Below, piece after piece: positions 36,441 to 48,098 of a stretch of 64,000 bases of DNA (positions are counted from its first letter, which is position 1; each line of letters starts with the position of its first letter). Position numbers and translations under genes: made by a program. Source of the DNA: Lithospermum erythrorhizon (Eukaryota > Streptophyta > Magnoliopsida > Boraginales > Boraginaceae); the NCBI GenBank assembly GCA_019722365.1, contig JADFUC010001889.1, forward strand, positions 2,728,001-2,792,000, written 5' to 3'. The notes under the pieces are model-generated. The model was not told the DNA's origin. It saw nothing but the letters and a program-made list of their open reading frames with translations, and did not search any database.

Positions 36441-37500
36441 TGTCGCGAGTCTTAGGAGTGGGTTCATGCGATCCGCCCGGGCGGCCCCACTTTATGACCT
36501 TGACATATTTACTTTACTATGTTTACGTGGTCTTTGAAATATGAGGAATATTTGAAATAGTACCGTTGAGCAGATTCGATTATGCAAACCGATTTTAATT
36601 TAAGTTTAAGTTCATATATCGTTCGATTAAATGGTAATGTTCGTATTAAGGATACTCGATGCTATTAGGGATTATGATGAACTGCTTGGGGAATGTTTAT
36701 GATCGATATACTAACATATTATATCCGGTTAGCATTTATCGATATATGACTTTTTGTCGTCGAGCTAAGAGGTCGCTTTGTACATTACAAGCAATCATCA
36801 TAATTTAATTATAACTTTTGGGGGTTTTAAAATAGAGGCTATAAGAACATTGGGCGAGTTTCCAATTGTTTGGAAACCGCCTGGATTAAACTTAAAATAG
36901 AGTAGGGTATAGGGGTTCAGAATCTTCCTTTTTAGAATAATTCAAAATATTACAATTATCGACATCTGCTGTTTTAGGGATAAAGTGGGAAAGGTTAAGA
37001 GACCCACATGGTTAGACTAAGCGTTAGAAGGGTGAAGGGGTTTTACTAACTCTCTTTCAAGAAGCCTAAAAAGTAGGACATTTGATGTCTATATAAGGCC
37101 AATTTTGGAGAAAGAATTGCTCGTTCATTTTTGTTATTCACTTTGTGAAAGGCAAAAAGCTACCGCTCACTTCTTTATTTTTTGTCGACTAGTAGGTAGG
37201 AAAATCATATGGATTTTTCGTGACCTCTTCCTTAATTCAATATTTTAAAGGTTACAAGTAAAACTTCCGGAGGAACTTGTTCACTGGATTGGTGTGGAAA
37301 ATTTTAGGCGTTCTACTTTGGATGCTTTCGTGGGATCTCGTCAAAATATTCGGTTGCTATTATTACGATTATTCGAAGAAACGGTACATATTCTTTTGTC
37401 TCTTTAGTAATGGCCTATACAAGCGAGTAGTGATCATGGGATTATTATCCATAGTATTATTAGAATAATGTTATACGTTAGAAATGCAACCAACGTAAAC
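36441..37500 (+). mobile_element. Probable solo LTR inside copia pol
   Basis: Starts tgtcgcgagtcttagg, a start type common in plant gypsy LTRs, after gattc. gattt follows the proposed end, an imperfect 5-bp duplication. It contains a TATA-like tatataagg near 37091. The reverse transcriptase/RNase H homology stops at its left edge and resumes just after its right edge. The terminal CA is not seen, so the exact right end is uncertain. Confidence 0.5.
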
Positions 37501-37900
37501 TGATTTCGAGGCATTGTCATCGAGGTTACAGCCCGGTTGACTCTCGGGGCCTTTAGGACTCAAGCTGGGCCATTGTCCCAGCGACAAGAGAGTCGATTCA
37601 CGAGGTTCCCCGATGTGACTCTGGGGGGGTTTTCGGTCTCATGGAAGAGAAAGAAATAAGCGCGGTGTCTAGGAGCTTCGTGAGGCTGAATCTGAATAGC
37701 ACAACCCTCGGTGAGGGTCGCATGGTTGGTGCGGTTATTAGTGCTTTGGGAGTTAAGAATTTGGGAACTGTGACATTGCATTGTGATAATAGCTCAGCAA
37801 TCCATATTCAGCGGTAATCGATTATTCCACGAAAAGGACAAACATATCGACATCGATTGTCATTTCACTCGAAAAGGTGCTTGAAGGTTTACTTTGTTTA
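37501..37900 (+). pseudogene. Copia RNase H remnant
   Basis: In pieces the plus strand reads DSSWAIVPATRESIH, ISAVSRSF, then LHCDNSSAIHI and a KHIDIDCHF-like tract. These are the ordered blocks of copia RNase H. Frameshifts separate them. Confidence 0.75.
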
Positions 37901-38020
37901 GTATCTTCCTACCATCGAGCAGGTGGGCAACATTCTCTGAATGTTTTCCCTCTCCTCAACATCAGTATTTGTTAACCAAGCAGTGTCCTACCCATCAGCC
38001 CCAAGCTTGCGGAGATTGAC

Positions 38021-38282
38021 TGACAAGTGTCATGAGCAAATTGAAAGTTAGTTGAGTTGGATTGCCAGGCTTAATGATTAGCTTTTATCATGTAACTAAT
38101 TATTAGTTAGTAGATAGTTAGTTATTGGTGAAAAACAGAATGTATAAATACATGAGAGACACATCAGCATTCAATGATTGAATACAATTTCAATTTAGAT
38201 ACTCCCTTCTTTCCCAATCCAATTTCTCTCTAAGAACCATAGTTCATTTCTTCATAAATTCAATCGATCATGAATAATAACT
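38021..38282 (+). repeat. 3' LTR of second copia element
   Basis: Matches 30866-31117; it is preceded by the purine-containing caagcttgcggagattgac, a decayed polypurine tract. Confidence 0.75.
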
Positions 38283-38558
38283 GACCACTTATGCTTTATT
38301 CTTGAGTTCGGATCATCTCGTTAATTCTTGGATTCATTCACCAGTTGTTTCTTTAATTATCATCAACATGTTCACAAGCGAGAATAAAGATAAATGGGAA
38401 TGTATGTAAGTGTAATTTGAATTAGAATGGTATAAAAATAAATGTATTTTAGATTATATGATCCATGAATACAAATAAAACAAGGAGATGCCTTAGAGAT
38501 ATAGATAATAAAAAGTGTGAAAGCAGTTGCAGCTAGCAGTCACTCGGCAGGGAGGAAT
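38283..38558. other. Spacer between two copia elements
   Basis: No gene seen. Its last bases (ggcagggaggaat) look like a polypurine tract directly before an LTR. Confidence 0.5.
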
Positions 38559-38963
38559 TGTTAGATTATTATATTAATTTAATATATTTAATGGTCCATA
38601 TAAAATGAAAAGGCTAATTCTATTATTAAGAGTTTAGTGTGATGGTTATTATACATTAAAGATTAGAGTTAGTGGGTGTTATTTGCACCCTCTCTTCTTT
38701 CTTATTAATTTAATAAATGATGTAATAAGGGTGATCTTTAGTAGTCACAGACACTTTGGTGTCCTTCTGACCTCACCATATATGCGTATAAATTACGCCG
38801 TCTAAAGGCAAACTAAAAGTATCTAAGAGGAGAGAAGAAAAGAGGGAAGTAAAAGTTCATATTCATAGCACTTTTTATAATGGATCGAGGTATGTTCTTA
38901 TATTGTTTGTTTACATATAATTAGAAGTGTAAAAGATCCTAAATAATAATTATAATGCTTACA
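38559..38963 (+). repeat. 5' LTR of third copia element
   Basis: Begins TGTTAG and ends TTACA. Carries cactttggtg at 38752-38761, the reverse complement of the core of the leader repeats that follow. Confidence 0.9.
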
Positions 38964-39749
38964 ATTGAGTATACGTGAACATGGTTAAATACTCTATTAT
39001 GTATTCTATGTAAATACTTTGAATACAAAATATTGATAATGCCGTTTAATAATCATTAATGGGTGGATCGAATAGTATGATAATAATGTCAAATGTAAAT
39101 GTCGTTCAATAATGGTTAATAGATCCAAAATAATGCAGCAGTCGGTGAAATCAACTCACTTTGCCATGAATTATATAATACTAGTAATAATCGATACTAC
39201 TTATCCTTTGGCTACGTGTGATGAATTAATATTATGGACTATTGATATTGTAAGAGTAGAAATTGTTATGACTATTTTGTTAAGCAAGAGTAATAGTTGG
39301 TACCAGCGTACATTTTAGGTCAGTGTTTTCTCGATTGATATATGATCTATATTTATCGATTAGCATGAAAGAACATATCGTAATGATTAATTTTGATGGA
39401 TTATTTAAATAAATTTTAATGATCCAAGTAAAGGCTTACTTGTTAAAATAATTGATGAATGCTAAATATGTAATTACTTCCGACAATGCTAAATATGTAA
39501 ATTGACAATTTTTGAATCATGTATATTTAAGAGTTATTGTAATATATTATGACATATGAGATATATATATGTTGGAAAGTTTTTTATGTGTAATATTATT
39601 GGGATTATGGACATATATTTTATACAATTTCTTTATAAAGAATATCATGGTTGACATTTATTATAGAAAAGAAATGTGTAAACATATTAAAGATTTTGTG
39701 ACATGTATATAATTTGAGATATAAAGTTAATATCTATTATTAAAGTAGT

Positions 39750-40285
39750 TTGTTAGTCACCAAAGTGGTCAAACTAAAAAGTTTTTATCTCATATTATAT
39801 CATTGCACATTTTTGAACATTGATATTTTAATATCTATTTATTTAAGGAACTTGTTAGTCACCACAATAGCCAAGTAAAATGTCTAAATAGATATTTTTT
39901 ATCATTTATCACATAATTATGCAAATTTCAGATATGATATTTATTTACTTTACAATGCTTGTTAGTCACCAAAGTGGCCTAGCTAAATGAGTAAATTAAT
40001 ATTTTATCTCAACTAATAGTTACATGACATGAGATATAATGAGTAAATTAAAAATTATACATTTTTGTAATGCTTGTTAGTCACCAAAGTAGCCCGTAAA
40101 TGATTAAATAGATAATTGATTTCATGTTAATGCATAATATTATTTTGAGGTATTATTAAAGTTATACATAGAAGTATTTGCTAGTCACCAAAGTGACCAA
40201 ACTAATGGTTAAATAGACATTATATCTTATTATATTAAATAAATGTCTAATAATGTTAGAACTTGTTAGTCACCAGTGGCCTAGC
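39750..40285 (+). repeat. Leader repeat array, six copies, about 100-bp spacing
   Basis: ttgttagtcaccaaagtggc or a close variant starts at 39750, 39852, 39959, 40074, 40178 and 40263 (spacings 102, 107, 115, 104, 85). The sequence between cores is AT-rich and also related, with a taaatagacat / tatctcat block in most units. The core is kept far better than the linkers. The array is non-coding and lies between the left LTR and gag. Confidence 0.95.
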
Positions 40286-40589
40286 TATTGAAGTTAATTA
40301 GACATATTATCGATTGTACTTGATTATATTATTTCTTAACATACATTTGAACTCGTATCATTATACTGCGTGTAAAATTTTACATATAATGAAAGTTGTT
40401 AATAAACATACTTAGTTGATATGTTTATGGTGAAAGATTACATGTTTAAGGATTACCAAAGGTGAACTTATATATGTTATTAAAGTTTGTATAGTTTGAA
40501 TCTATTATAGTAACTCAAAGTATTAATATACAAGTTTGAATCGTGTTTGCGGCTTCTCTGAAATTTATTTTCTTTAAGCGATTCCATGA

Positions 40590-41340
40590 TCAAATTGATA
40601 GGTCTAAACTATGATGAATGGTCGAACCAATCCATTTTATCTTGGAGTAATGTATGCGGATGGTGCCGATGATGTCGAGACCATATTCTTTCTTGGCATC
40701 GGCCGACCTTAGTACCCAGATGAAATCGGTCTTTATGAATCTTGGGAAAGCGTCTAACAGTACAACTGAATTTGATGCTTATGGCGGTAGGTGAAAATCA
40801 TTAAGCCATCCGTGCCTAAAACCCGATAATCTGAGGGAATTTCTCATGAGAAAGCTAAAATGCTCTGTCGGACAGTGGCGATAAGTCCCGTTGTGGGAAG
40901 TCTCATGAGTGAGTTAACGACCATTAAGTTTGATTGATGCAAACCCATTCGTGATCATGTGACTAGCGTGTTTAACAAAGCGACAAAGGATTAAGGACTA
41001 TGGCTATGGGTAGTGAGACATTAAGGCCATGTTAGTCCAAGTGAACATAACACTCTAAAGGAAAAATGGAACTTTCAAGAAATTAAGGCCATGTTAGTTC
41101 AAAGAGGAAGGAAGGAGTTGAAGAAAATAAAGATCACTACATCCGTCTAAACATTTCATGAAGGGAGGCGATGTGAGGCCTAAACCGGGAAAAAGATAAA
41201 AGAGGAAGGACAAAAGGAAACACTCAAAGAATGACAAAACCATCATGAAAGTTAATGAGGGCCAAGTCAGAAAGGAGATCAAGTGTTATTTCTGTAAAAA
41301 GATTGGACACTTGAAGAAGGATTGTCAGAAAAGAAAGGAA
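40590..41340 (+). pseudogene. Copia gag remnant with CCHC zinc knuckle
   Basis: Early part is frame-broken. From 41245 the frame encodes CYFCKKIGHLKKDC, a complete C-x2-C-x4-H-x4-C knuckle, in a lysine-rich context. Confidence 0.8.
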
Positions 41341-41580
41341 TGGTTCGAAAAGAAAGGTACTTACTTTGTTTCTGTTTGTTTTGAATCAAACCTTATTGAA
41401 GTTCCTAATAATACCTGGTGGTTAGATTGCGAGGTGCAACTACTGCATGTTTCTCGTATTCTGAAGTTCCTTTCAATCCAGCCCATAAAAGGAACTGAAA
41501 AGTATTTGTTCATGGGGAACAGGATGAAGGCACAAATAGAAGGAATTGGGACTTACAAATTGATCTTGGATACTGGTTGA
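41341..41580 (+). pseudogene. Copia protease remnant
   Basis: Continues in frame from the knuckle and reads NNTWWLDCEVQLLHVS, the position of the aspartic protease W-L-D-S-G-A-x-x-H-x-S. The aspartate is present but the following S/T-G-A is replaced, so it cannot be a normal active site. Confidence 0.75.
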
Positions 41581-41935
41581 AAGCCAAAGTCTCAAAGTCA
41601 CAGAAAAGTGTCTTTATGTTCTGATTGATAAACGAGAAATCTTGTTTCTATTGAGGAAGTTGGATGAGTCTATGTTTAATATCCAAGTTTGAAAGCGGTA
41701 TACTTTGTTGTTTAAGAATAAGTACTATTATGGTTGTGGTACATTAATAAATGAAAACATGTCGTTTAATCTTGATAATAAATTTATTAGTCTTTGTTTA
41801 ATATTGAACATGTTGTTGGTAGTAAGCGTAATTGCACAAGATAATAACTACGCTTTCTTGTGGCGTCAAAAGGAATTGGGTTATATATCTAAAAGAAAGG
41901 ATGTTGAGGGTTGGTTAAAGTGAAATCTTCCTCAA

Positions 41936-42361
41936 TTGAATTTTACAGACCTAAATGTATGTGTTGATTGTATTAAAGGCAAACAAACCAAACACAATAC
42001 AATGAAAGCAGCCACAAGAAGCACAAAACTTCTTGAATTGATACACACCGATATTTGTGGTCCATTTGAAGCTCCATCTTGGAGTGGAGAAAAGTATTTC
42101 ATTACCTTTATTGATGATTACTCACGTTATGGATATGTATATCTATTGCATGAAAAGTCTCATTCAGTGAACATTCTTAAAGTATTCATTGATGAGGTAG
42201 AAAGAGCAGTTAGATACAAAGTAAAGGTTATGAGAATCGAGATAGAGGTGGAGAAATATTATGGTAAATACAATGAAAGTGGACAATGTCTGGTCCGTTT
42301 CTTGGTTCTTGAAAAGTCGAGGCATATGTGCACGGTATCTTGCATGCACAGTGCGTCCTGA
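41936..42361 (+). pseudogene. Copia integrase, N-terminal half
   Basis: Open for 141 codons. Contains CVDCIKGKQTKH, the end of the HHCC zinc region, and LLELIHTDICGPFEAPSWSG with FITFIDDYSRYGYVYLLHEK, holding the first two catalytic-core acidic positions. The rest of the core is frame-broken. Confidence 0.88.
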
Positions 42362-42895
42362 CAAAATGGGTGTAGGCTGAAGGCGGAATCGTACTCTAAT
42401 AGAAATGGTTAGGAGTATGTTAAGTAATAGCGATATGCTATTTATCTTTGTGGACATATTCATTTAAAGGAAGCTATTTATATATTTACGGGGTTCACTA
42501 TTAAATTTGCTACAAAACTCCTTATGAGCGTGGACAAACAGGAAACCTATTTTAAATCATATACGTGTTTGGGTTGTCGAGGCGAAGTAGAATATATAAT
42601 CCATATGAAGAAGCTCGATTCAAGAACCATCTCACGGTAATTTTATCGGGTATCTTGAGAAAAGTCAAAGAATGTTCTATTGTCCTACAACCATAGTATG
42701 AGGATAGTTGAGGCGTGTCTGCTGGTTTATTGAGAATAGTCGTATCGGTGGGAATGGAGAACCACGAGCGTAAATTTTGAAGAGAAGTAAGTGGGAGATA
42801 ACGCATCTAGTGTTTCTCGTCAAAGTGTCTCACCAGTAGTGTCCCACATAGTGGACTGTCGATATTGACCACATCAATGAAATCACTATGAACTA

Positions 42896-43920
42896 GTGTC
42901 AAATGAACGCGAAATAAGCGTCAAGAAATGCAAGGCGAAAAGACCCGGCTTTTCGGATGATTATGTGGTTTATTCACTTGAACATGAATGTGACTTAAGT
43001 ATTGATAAAGAACCAGTTTCTTTCAATCAAGCCATGAAATGTAACAATTCAGAAAAATGGTTCAATGCTATGAAAGATGAGTTGAAATCAATGGATGACA
43101 ACAAAGTCTGGGACTTAGTTGAGTTGCCTAAAGGTTCAAAACGAGTTGGTTGTAAATGGATCTTCGATCAAGCGATTTCTAGAATATTATAACATTGAGC
43201 GGGCTTGTTGCTAAAGGTTCGCTCGAGAAAGAAGGTGTTGACTACAAAGAAACCTTCTCTACAGTTTCTAAGAAGGATTCTTTAAGAATTGTTTTGGCAT
43301 TAGTGATACGTTATGATGGAGCTTCGCCAAATGGATGTGAAACCGCTTTTGAATGGAAACTTAGAGGAAGGAACATATGGATCAACGGATGGTTTTTTTT
43401 GTGACATTGGGCAAGAAAAGTTGGTGTGCAAAAGAAAGTCGATATGGACTAAAGCAAGCTTCCGACAATAGTATCTAAGTTTAAAAATACCGTTACATTA
43501 TATGGCTTTGAAGAAAATGCCGGATTGATAGATTATCTTCATGAAGGTCGATGGGGAGATAAGTTTATTATTTTAGTCCTATATGTTGATGACATTCTTC
43601 TTCTTTGCTAATGATGTTAGAATTATTACATGATGTAAAGTTTTCTCTAATAACTTTCCAAATGAAAGATATGAGTGAAGCGTCGTATGTGATTAGTATT
43701 GAAATATTCCGTGAGATCCCAAGAAATGGTGGAAACATCACAGAAGCCCATCAATAAAGTTTTAGAGAGGTTTAGAATGAAAAAGTGCTCTTCAGGAATT
43801 GTTCCAATTCAGAAAGGGGACAAGTTTAGTTTGTTTCAATGTCCTAAAAATAATTTGGAACGAGAAGAAATGAAAGATATTCTCACAACCATCGGTGGTT
43901 GAGATCGATGTATGCTCGAG
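42896..43920 (+). pseudogene. Copia reverse transcriptase remnant
   Basis: Reads SEKWFNAMKDELKSMDDNKV and then KGSKRVGCKWIF, the start of copia RT. After a shift comes LVAKGSLEKEGVDYKETFS. YVDDILLL lies at 43582-43605 with both catalytic aspartates. Frame breaks at about 43190 and 43400 disable it. Confidence 0.88.
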
Positions 43921-43999
43921 GCGATAATACTCGGCGGATATTAGCTTTGCGGGTTAGTATGCTTGATCGATATCAAAATGACTTGAATGGACCAGGCGC

Positions 44000-44540
44000 A
44001 AGGAATCATAGAGTATTCTGAGGCACGAGGACTATATGCTTACTTATAAAAGGTCAGATAGCCTCGAGGTGATTGGTTATCTACAATTCAGTCTATTTGG
44101 ATGCTTGGACTCAAGAAAAATCCACACACATTTGGCTATCGTTTTATTAATTTGGAGGAGCTATATAATGGAAAAGTGGAAAGCAATCGGTTATGGCTAA
44201 GCGCCATTTATGGAGGCGAAAGAGTCGTTTGCATGCTTTGAGGCGTGATTCAAGCTTAAGTGGTTCACGGAACTTTATCTCAGGAACTTGGAATTGTCAA
44301 ATGACATAGCCCGAGCCGTTGAGAATTTATTGTGATAATTACTGTAATTTGTCTTCTTACTCTCTAAAAATGATAGGTCTTCGAAGGTGTCAACATTATG
44401 GATCTAAAAATCTTGCTCTGTCGAAGAATGCGAGAAACAAAAGGTGTCATTGAGCATATTGGTACAAACTTAATGATAAGCGGATCCGTTAACTAAGGGA
44501 TTCTGCTAAGGCTCATTGGCCATGTAGAAAGGATGGGTAT
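44000..44540 (+). pseudogene. Copia RNase H remnant
   Basis: Weak, shifted similarity in the expected place between RT and the 3' LTR. No block is complete. Confidence 0.45.
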
Positions 44541-44920
44541 TATAGAAAAGCACTTGTTAGCGACAATATCTACATATGTATGAATGGTTTGTTCAAATAA
44601 AAGTGACATTTATGAATTCAATTAAAGTTTATGTTTACGCTTGATAAAGTGTTTCGTATTATGGCTATGTACATGAATGGTTATATTGAGACAACACGGA
44701 AATACTCTCAAATGTTGAGAACTGACTCCCAATAAAAGTATTACGGATTAAATTGGTTTGTGATACATGGAAGGAATCGCCGAATAAATGACTTGGCAGC
44801 TATGATCCGAATTAGTTTAGTTCAAATTATAGTTGATGAAATTATTTGATTAAATTTAGAAGAATGCGCACTTATAATTTCTTTTGAATCGTCAAATCAT
44901 TATATGGACGAAGTGGGAGG

Positions 44921-45339
44921 TGTTAGATTATTATATTAATTTAATATATTTAATAGATTTCTGCCAAAATGAAAAGGGCTAATTCTATTATTAAGAGTTT
45001 AGTGTGATGGTTATTATACATTAAATATTAGAGTTAGTGGGTGTTATTTGCACCCTCTCTTCTCCCTCATTAATTTAATAAATGATGTAATAAGGGTGAT
45101 CTTTAGTAGCCTAGACCTTTGGTGTCACTACAACTACTATATAAAAGGCCGCATGGGTGCTCGTATCTGTAAAAATCTAAAAAGCCAATAAAAGTATCCC
45201 CAGAGGGAGAAAGAAAAGGAGAAGGCGTAAAAGTTCATCTTGTAACACTTTTACTCAATGTGGATCGAGAACCATATTTCTTTATTGTTTACGTATAATT
45301 AGAGTGTAAAGATCCTAAAATAATAGTATAATGCTTACA
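44921..45339 (+). repeat. 3' LTR of third copia element
   Basis: Directly preceded by the polypurine tract gaagtgggagg. Close to the 5' LTR over most of its length, with a changed central segment containing ctatataaaagg as a TATA-like box. Confidence 0.9.
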
Positions 45340-47877
45340 AGGACCCCATAGGTTCGTGGTGGTTAAGTGAGCCGCCGTGTGTCGATAAAACGGTTGGTAA
45401 GTAAGTTATTTAAGTTATGGCGTTATAAATCTAGATGTAGGTTCGGTCTTGGTAGTAACCAAAATCTTTTTATCGATTCAATATCGCTAGTCACATAGCA
45501 GGACAATTCATTTGATGATTCATTCGTCGAATTACAATATATCGACTTTTGAATGATCGATTTAAGACAACGCTGTTTGAAAAAAGTATATTCGCAATAG
45601 AGTTTGTTTTGCAAATTCTTTATTAATTTATTACCAAAAATTATCCAAATTTTTTAAGTGTAAATTTCAAACCGTTATAAGATTAATTTAGATCTCTCTT
45701 CTTGATGTTCTGCCGCAGGGGCGAATGAATTGGCCACTGAGATATCTGCTCAGTTGATCGGTAGAATTTCACTTTTAACGATTCAATCTGAAGGTTTCTT
45801 TCATATGAAAGTCGAATGCCTTCATCAATTATGGCAAAGGTATTAATCTTAGCATTCTCTTTTTTACAGTAGTTGAACTATGTTCGGAGGACCTTGAGAT
45901 ATGAATAATGAATACTACCTTTATCCCACAAAGATTGTCCATTTTTGAATTTTTGTTTACTCTTTGAATTTTGATCGTATATATTTTTGTTTATATTGTA
46001 TAATACTTGATGAAGCCTTATCGATTGAAAATCGTTTCAATTTCTTTGGAGTGATATATTTGTTGCTCGGAAATATTATATATGAATAAATATGTTTTTA
46101 GTCAAAATTTAAAAATTATAATTACAAAAAAAGCCAAAATAATCTTTTTTTATGGGATGGAGAATACATAAAATGAGAGGTGAGTTGTAATGGAGGGAAG
46201 TACATAAAATGAGAGGGTGAGTTGTAAGGCAACTCTAAGTAGACTGAACAAGTCAACTAAAGCACAGTAAGCAACAACCAATCCTCCAAAACGACACGAT
46301 TCTCATGAATGGACCAAAACGGCGTTCGGACACATCTTTGACCTAATCTCCTCATTCTACATTCTTAAAATATAAATTCAAGAAAATTTGTCCTCCCACT
46401 TGATGACCAGTTCATCTTTTTCAATGGACCCCCCATTAAAGCAGAAAAGGTCAATGATTTTGACTCGTCGTTCATATTAAAACGTCATTTTATTATTTTA
46501 TTATTCCTAAAGTGCAATATTCCCGCACACCACCCAAGAAAATGGTAAACACCGTTCCTCCTATTTCAAATCCTGTTTTTTTACGTATAGCTACAATATG
46601 GGGTCATTGCGATTCACTTTAGATAAAGGCTCGTTTGTTACACCCTCTAATACATTTTGCAATTAATTTTCTTTTAAAAAAATTGTTCTAAAAATTTAAG
46701 AAACAAATTTATCATAACTACCGAAATAATTGATCGTTACGTTAAAAGTATTTATTAAAGAATAATGAAAATTATATTGGGATTGTTAAGCTACATTAGG
46801 ATTGTAAAGTATATTTAAAATGACATTTAAAACCGCAAGCAATCGTATTATGAAAAGTAAATTTTTCTAAATGATGACTATTTTGAAATGGAGTATTTAT
46901 TAAAATTTAAATTATCTTCTCAATTTTAATTAATAAAACTTTACCGACTTTCGACCTTGTAGCTTTTGTCTTGATTACTTATATATATTATGAAAAATTA
47001 TAATAAAATAATATTATGAGAATATTTTTAGATACGAATCAAATGATATTAATTTTATATTTTTCGGATTATTGAATAAAAGTAATTTTGCGATCAGCAG
47101 CGGAATTTCAAACGTCAATTAATTTGAAATGAAAGAATAATATTTATTAATTTTGACAATTAAAAAATTAGTTGAATTGTATTACCTTGTAAACCCTATA
47201 ACTAATTTCGATTGGAATTGTTGTTTTGTAATAATGAACGTTTACCTAGACCAACAAATATTAAAGGTGAAAACCATATTGACCTAAGTTAGTGTGATAT
47301 TTTCCCAACAACATTTTGAACAAACTTAGCTCAACTATTCATGTAATTATCTACATTTTGAAAAAAGTATTCAATATATCTTTCGACTATTTAAATTTTA
47401 AATTACCAAATTTCATAACCTCAATTGATATGGCATACTTTAAAATACTCCCTCAATCTATATATTTATCTTTTTAGTTATTTACATATATTTATTCTTT
47501 TAGTTATTCGCATATAAATTAAGAAAAATAAAAAATAGTCAAAAAATATATTAAAAACATAAAATATCAATTAATTGAAATTATATAATTGATTGATTGC
47601 TAATTTAATAAGAAAAATTTATCTAAAATTATATTGAAAATGTTAAAAGCATAAATTTTACATGTTAAAAAGGAAATGTCTGAAATATTTTGAAATGAAA
47701 AATTAAAATTAGAAAGATAAGTATACATATCTATTAAACTATTTTCTGCTAAAGAGGATTGAGGTTAGTGTTTAGCTTGATTCACCTAAAGCATATCATT
47801 AGTTACTAATCAAAGACTTTGCTCACCAAACATCTTCCAAGTCTCTCTTTATCGTCTGATCATGTTCGCACCTAATT
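45340..47877. other. Intergenic DNA upstream of the WRKY gene
   Basis: AT-rich, no coding sequence recognised. A 36-bp tandem duplication (acataaaatgagagg at 46166 and 46202) is present. TTGACC/TTGACT W-box cores occur at several places, for example 47279-47284. Confidence 0.55.
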
Positions 47878-47987
47878 TTGACCATGCAGAAGTAAGATTA
47901 GAGTGACAGATGAGTCACCTACTATTAACTTTACCCCCACCCCACCCCCTCTGTCTTAACCTCGACAATGGCATAATAATGTTGACT
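47878..47987 (+). promoter_or_regulatory. Two W-box cores close to the WRKY start
   Basis: TTGACC at 47878-47883 and TTGACT at 47982-47987 lie about 200 and 100 bp before the start codon. WRKY proteins bind TTGAC[C/T], and many WRKY genes are controlled by themselves or relatives. Such short motifs also occur by chance. Confidence 0.4.
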
Positions 47988-48098
47988 CTTTATTATCAAC
48001 AACACTTTTTTCTTCCTCCCAAATCTTTACCCCCCACACACCACCTAGATCTACTACTTCATGCCATTCTTGAATTGCTATGGCTATTGATCTCATGA
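47910..48098 (+). other. Upstream frame overlapping the WRKY start
   Basis: A 62-codon frame starts at 47910 and ends 16 nt beyond the WRKY ATG in a different frame. Its start context is weak (C at -3, A at +4), while the WRKY start has G at -3 and G at +4. If the transcript begins upstream of 47910, the frame would reduce translation of the main protein. The peptide is leucine/proline-rich and not recognised. Confidence 0.35.

Larger units (their letters stand above)
30866..38282 (+). mobile_element. Second Ty1/copia element with nested insertions
   Basis: LTRs of about 250-260 bp (30866-31117 and 38021-38282) share agatagttagttattg, aaatacatgagag and caatcgatcatgaataataac. Between them are a primer-binding site, integrase, reverse transcriptase and RNase H remnants in copia order. 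The element is longer than usual because a CACTA-like DNA transposon (31303-33677) and a probable solo LTR (36441-37500) sit inside it. All frames are broken. Confidence 0.8.
38559..45339 (+). mobile_element. Third Ty1/copia element with leader repeat array
   Basis: Well-matched LTRs of 405 and 419 bp (38559-38963 and 44921-45339), both starting TGTTAGATTATTATATTAAT and ending ATGCTTACA, flank an internal domain. Its order is a 1.6-kb non-coding leader with a six-copy repeat, gag with a CCHC knuckle, protease, integrase, reverse transcriptase and RNase H. Parts of pol remain open for over 100 codons, so this is younger than the two elements to its left, but stops and shifts still disable it. 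No usual primer-binding site follows the left LTR and the 5-bp flanks differ (ggaat, aggac). Confidence 0.85.

Noticed and set aside
39750..40285. CRISPR-like regular repeat-spacer array
   Set aside because: The context is a plant copia element, the linkers are related AT-rich sequence rather than unique spacers, and spacing varies from 85 to 115 bp.
21209..45339. Endogenous pararetrovirus
   Set aside because: All three reverse transcriptases are associated with integrase, LTRs and copia domain order. No movement- or coat-protein-like region was seen.
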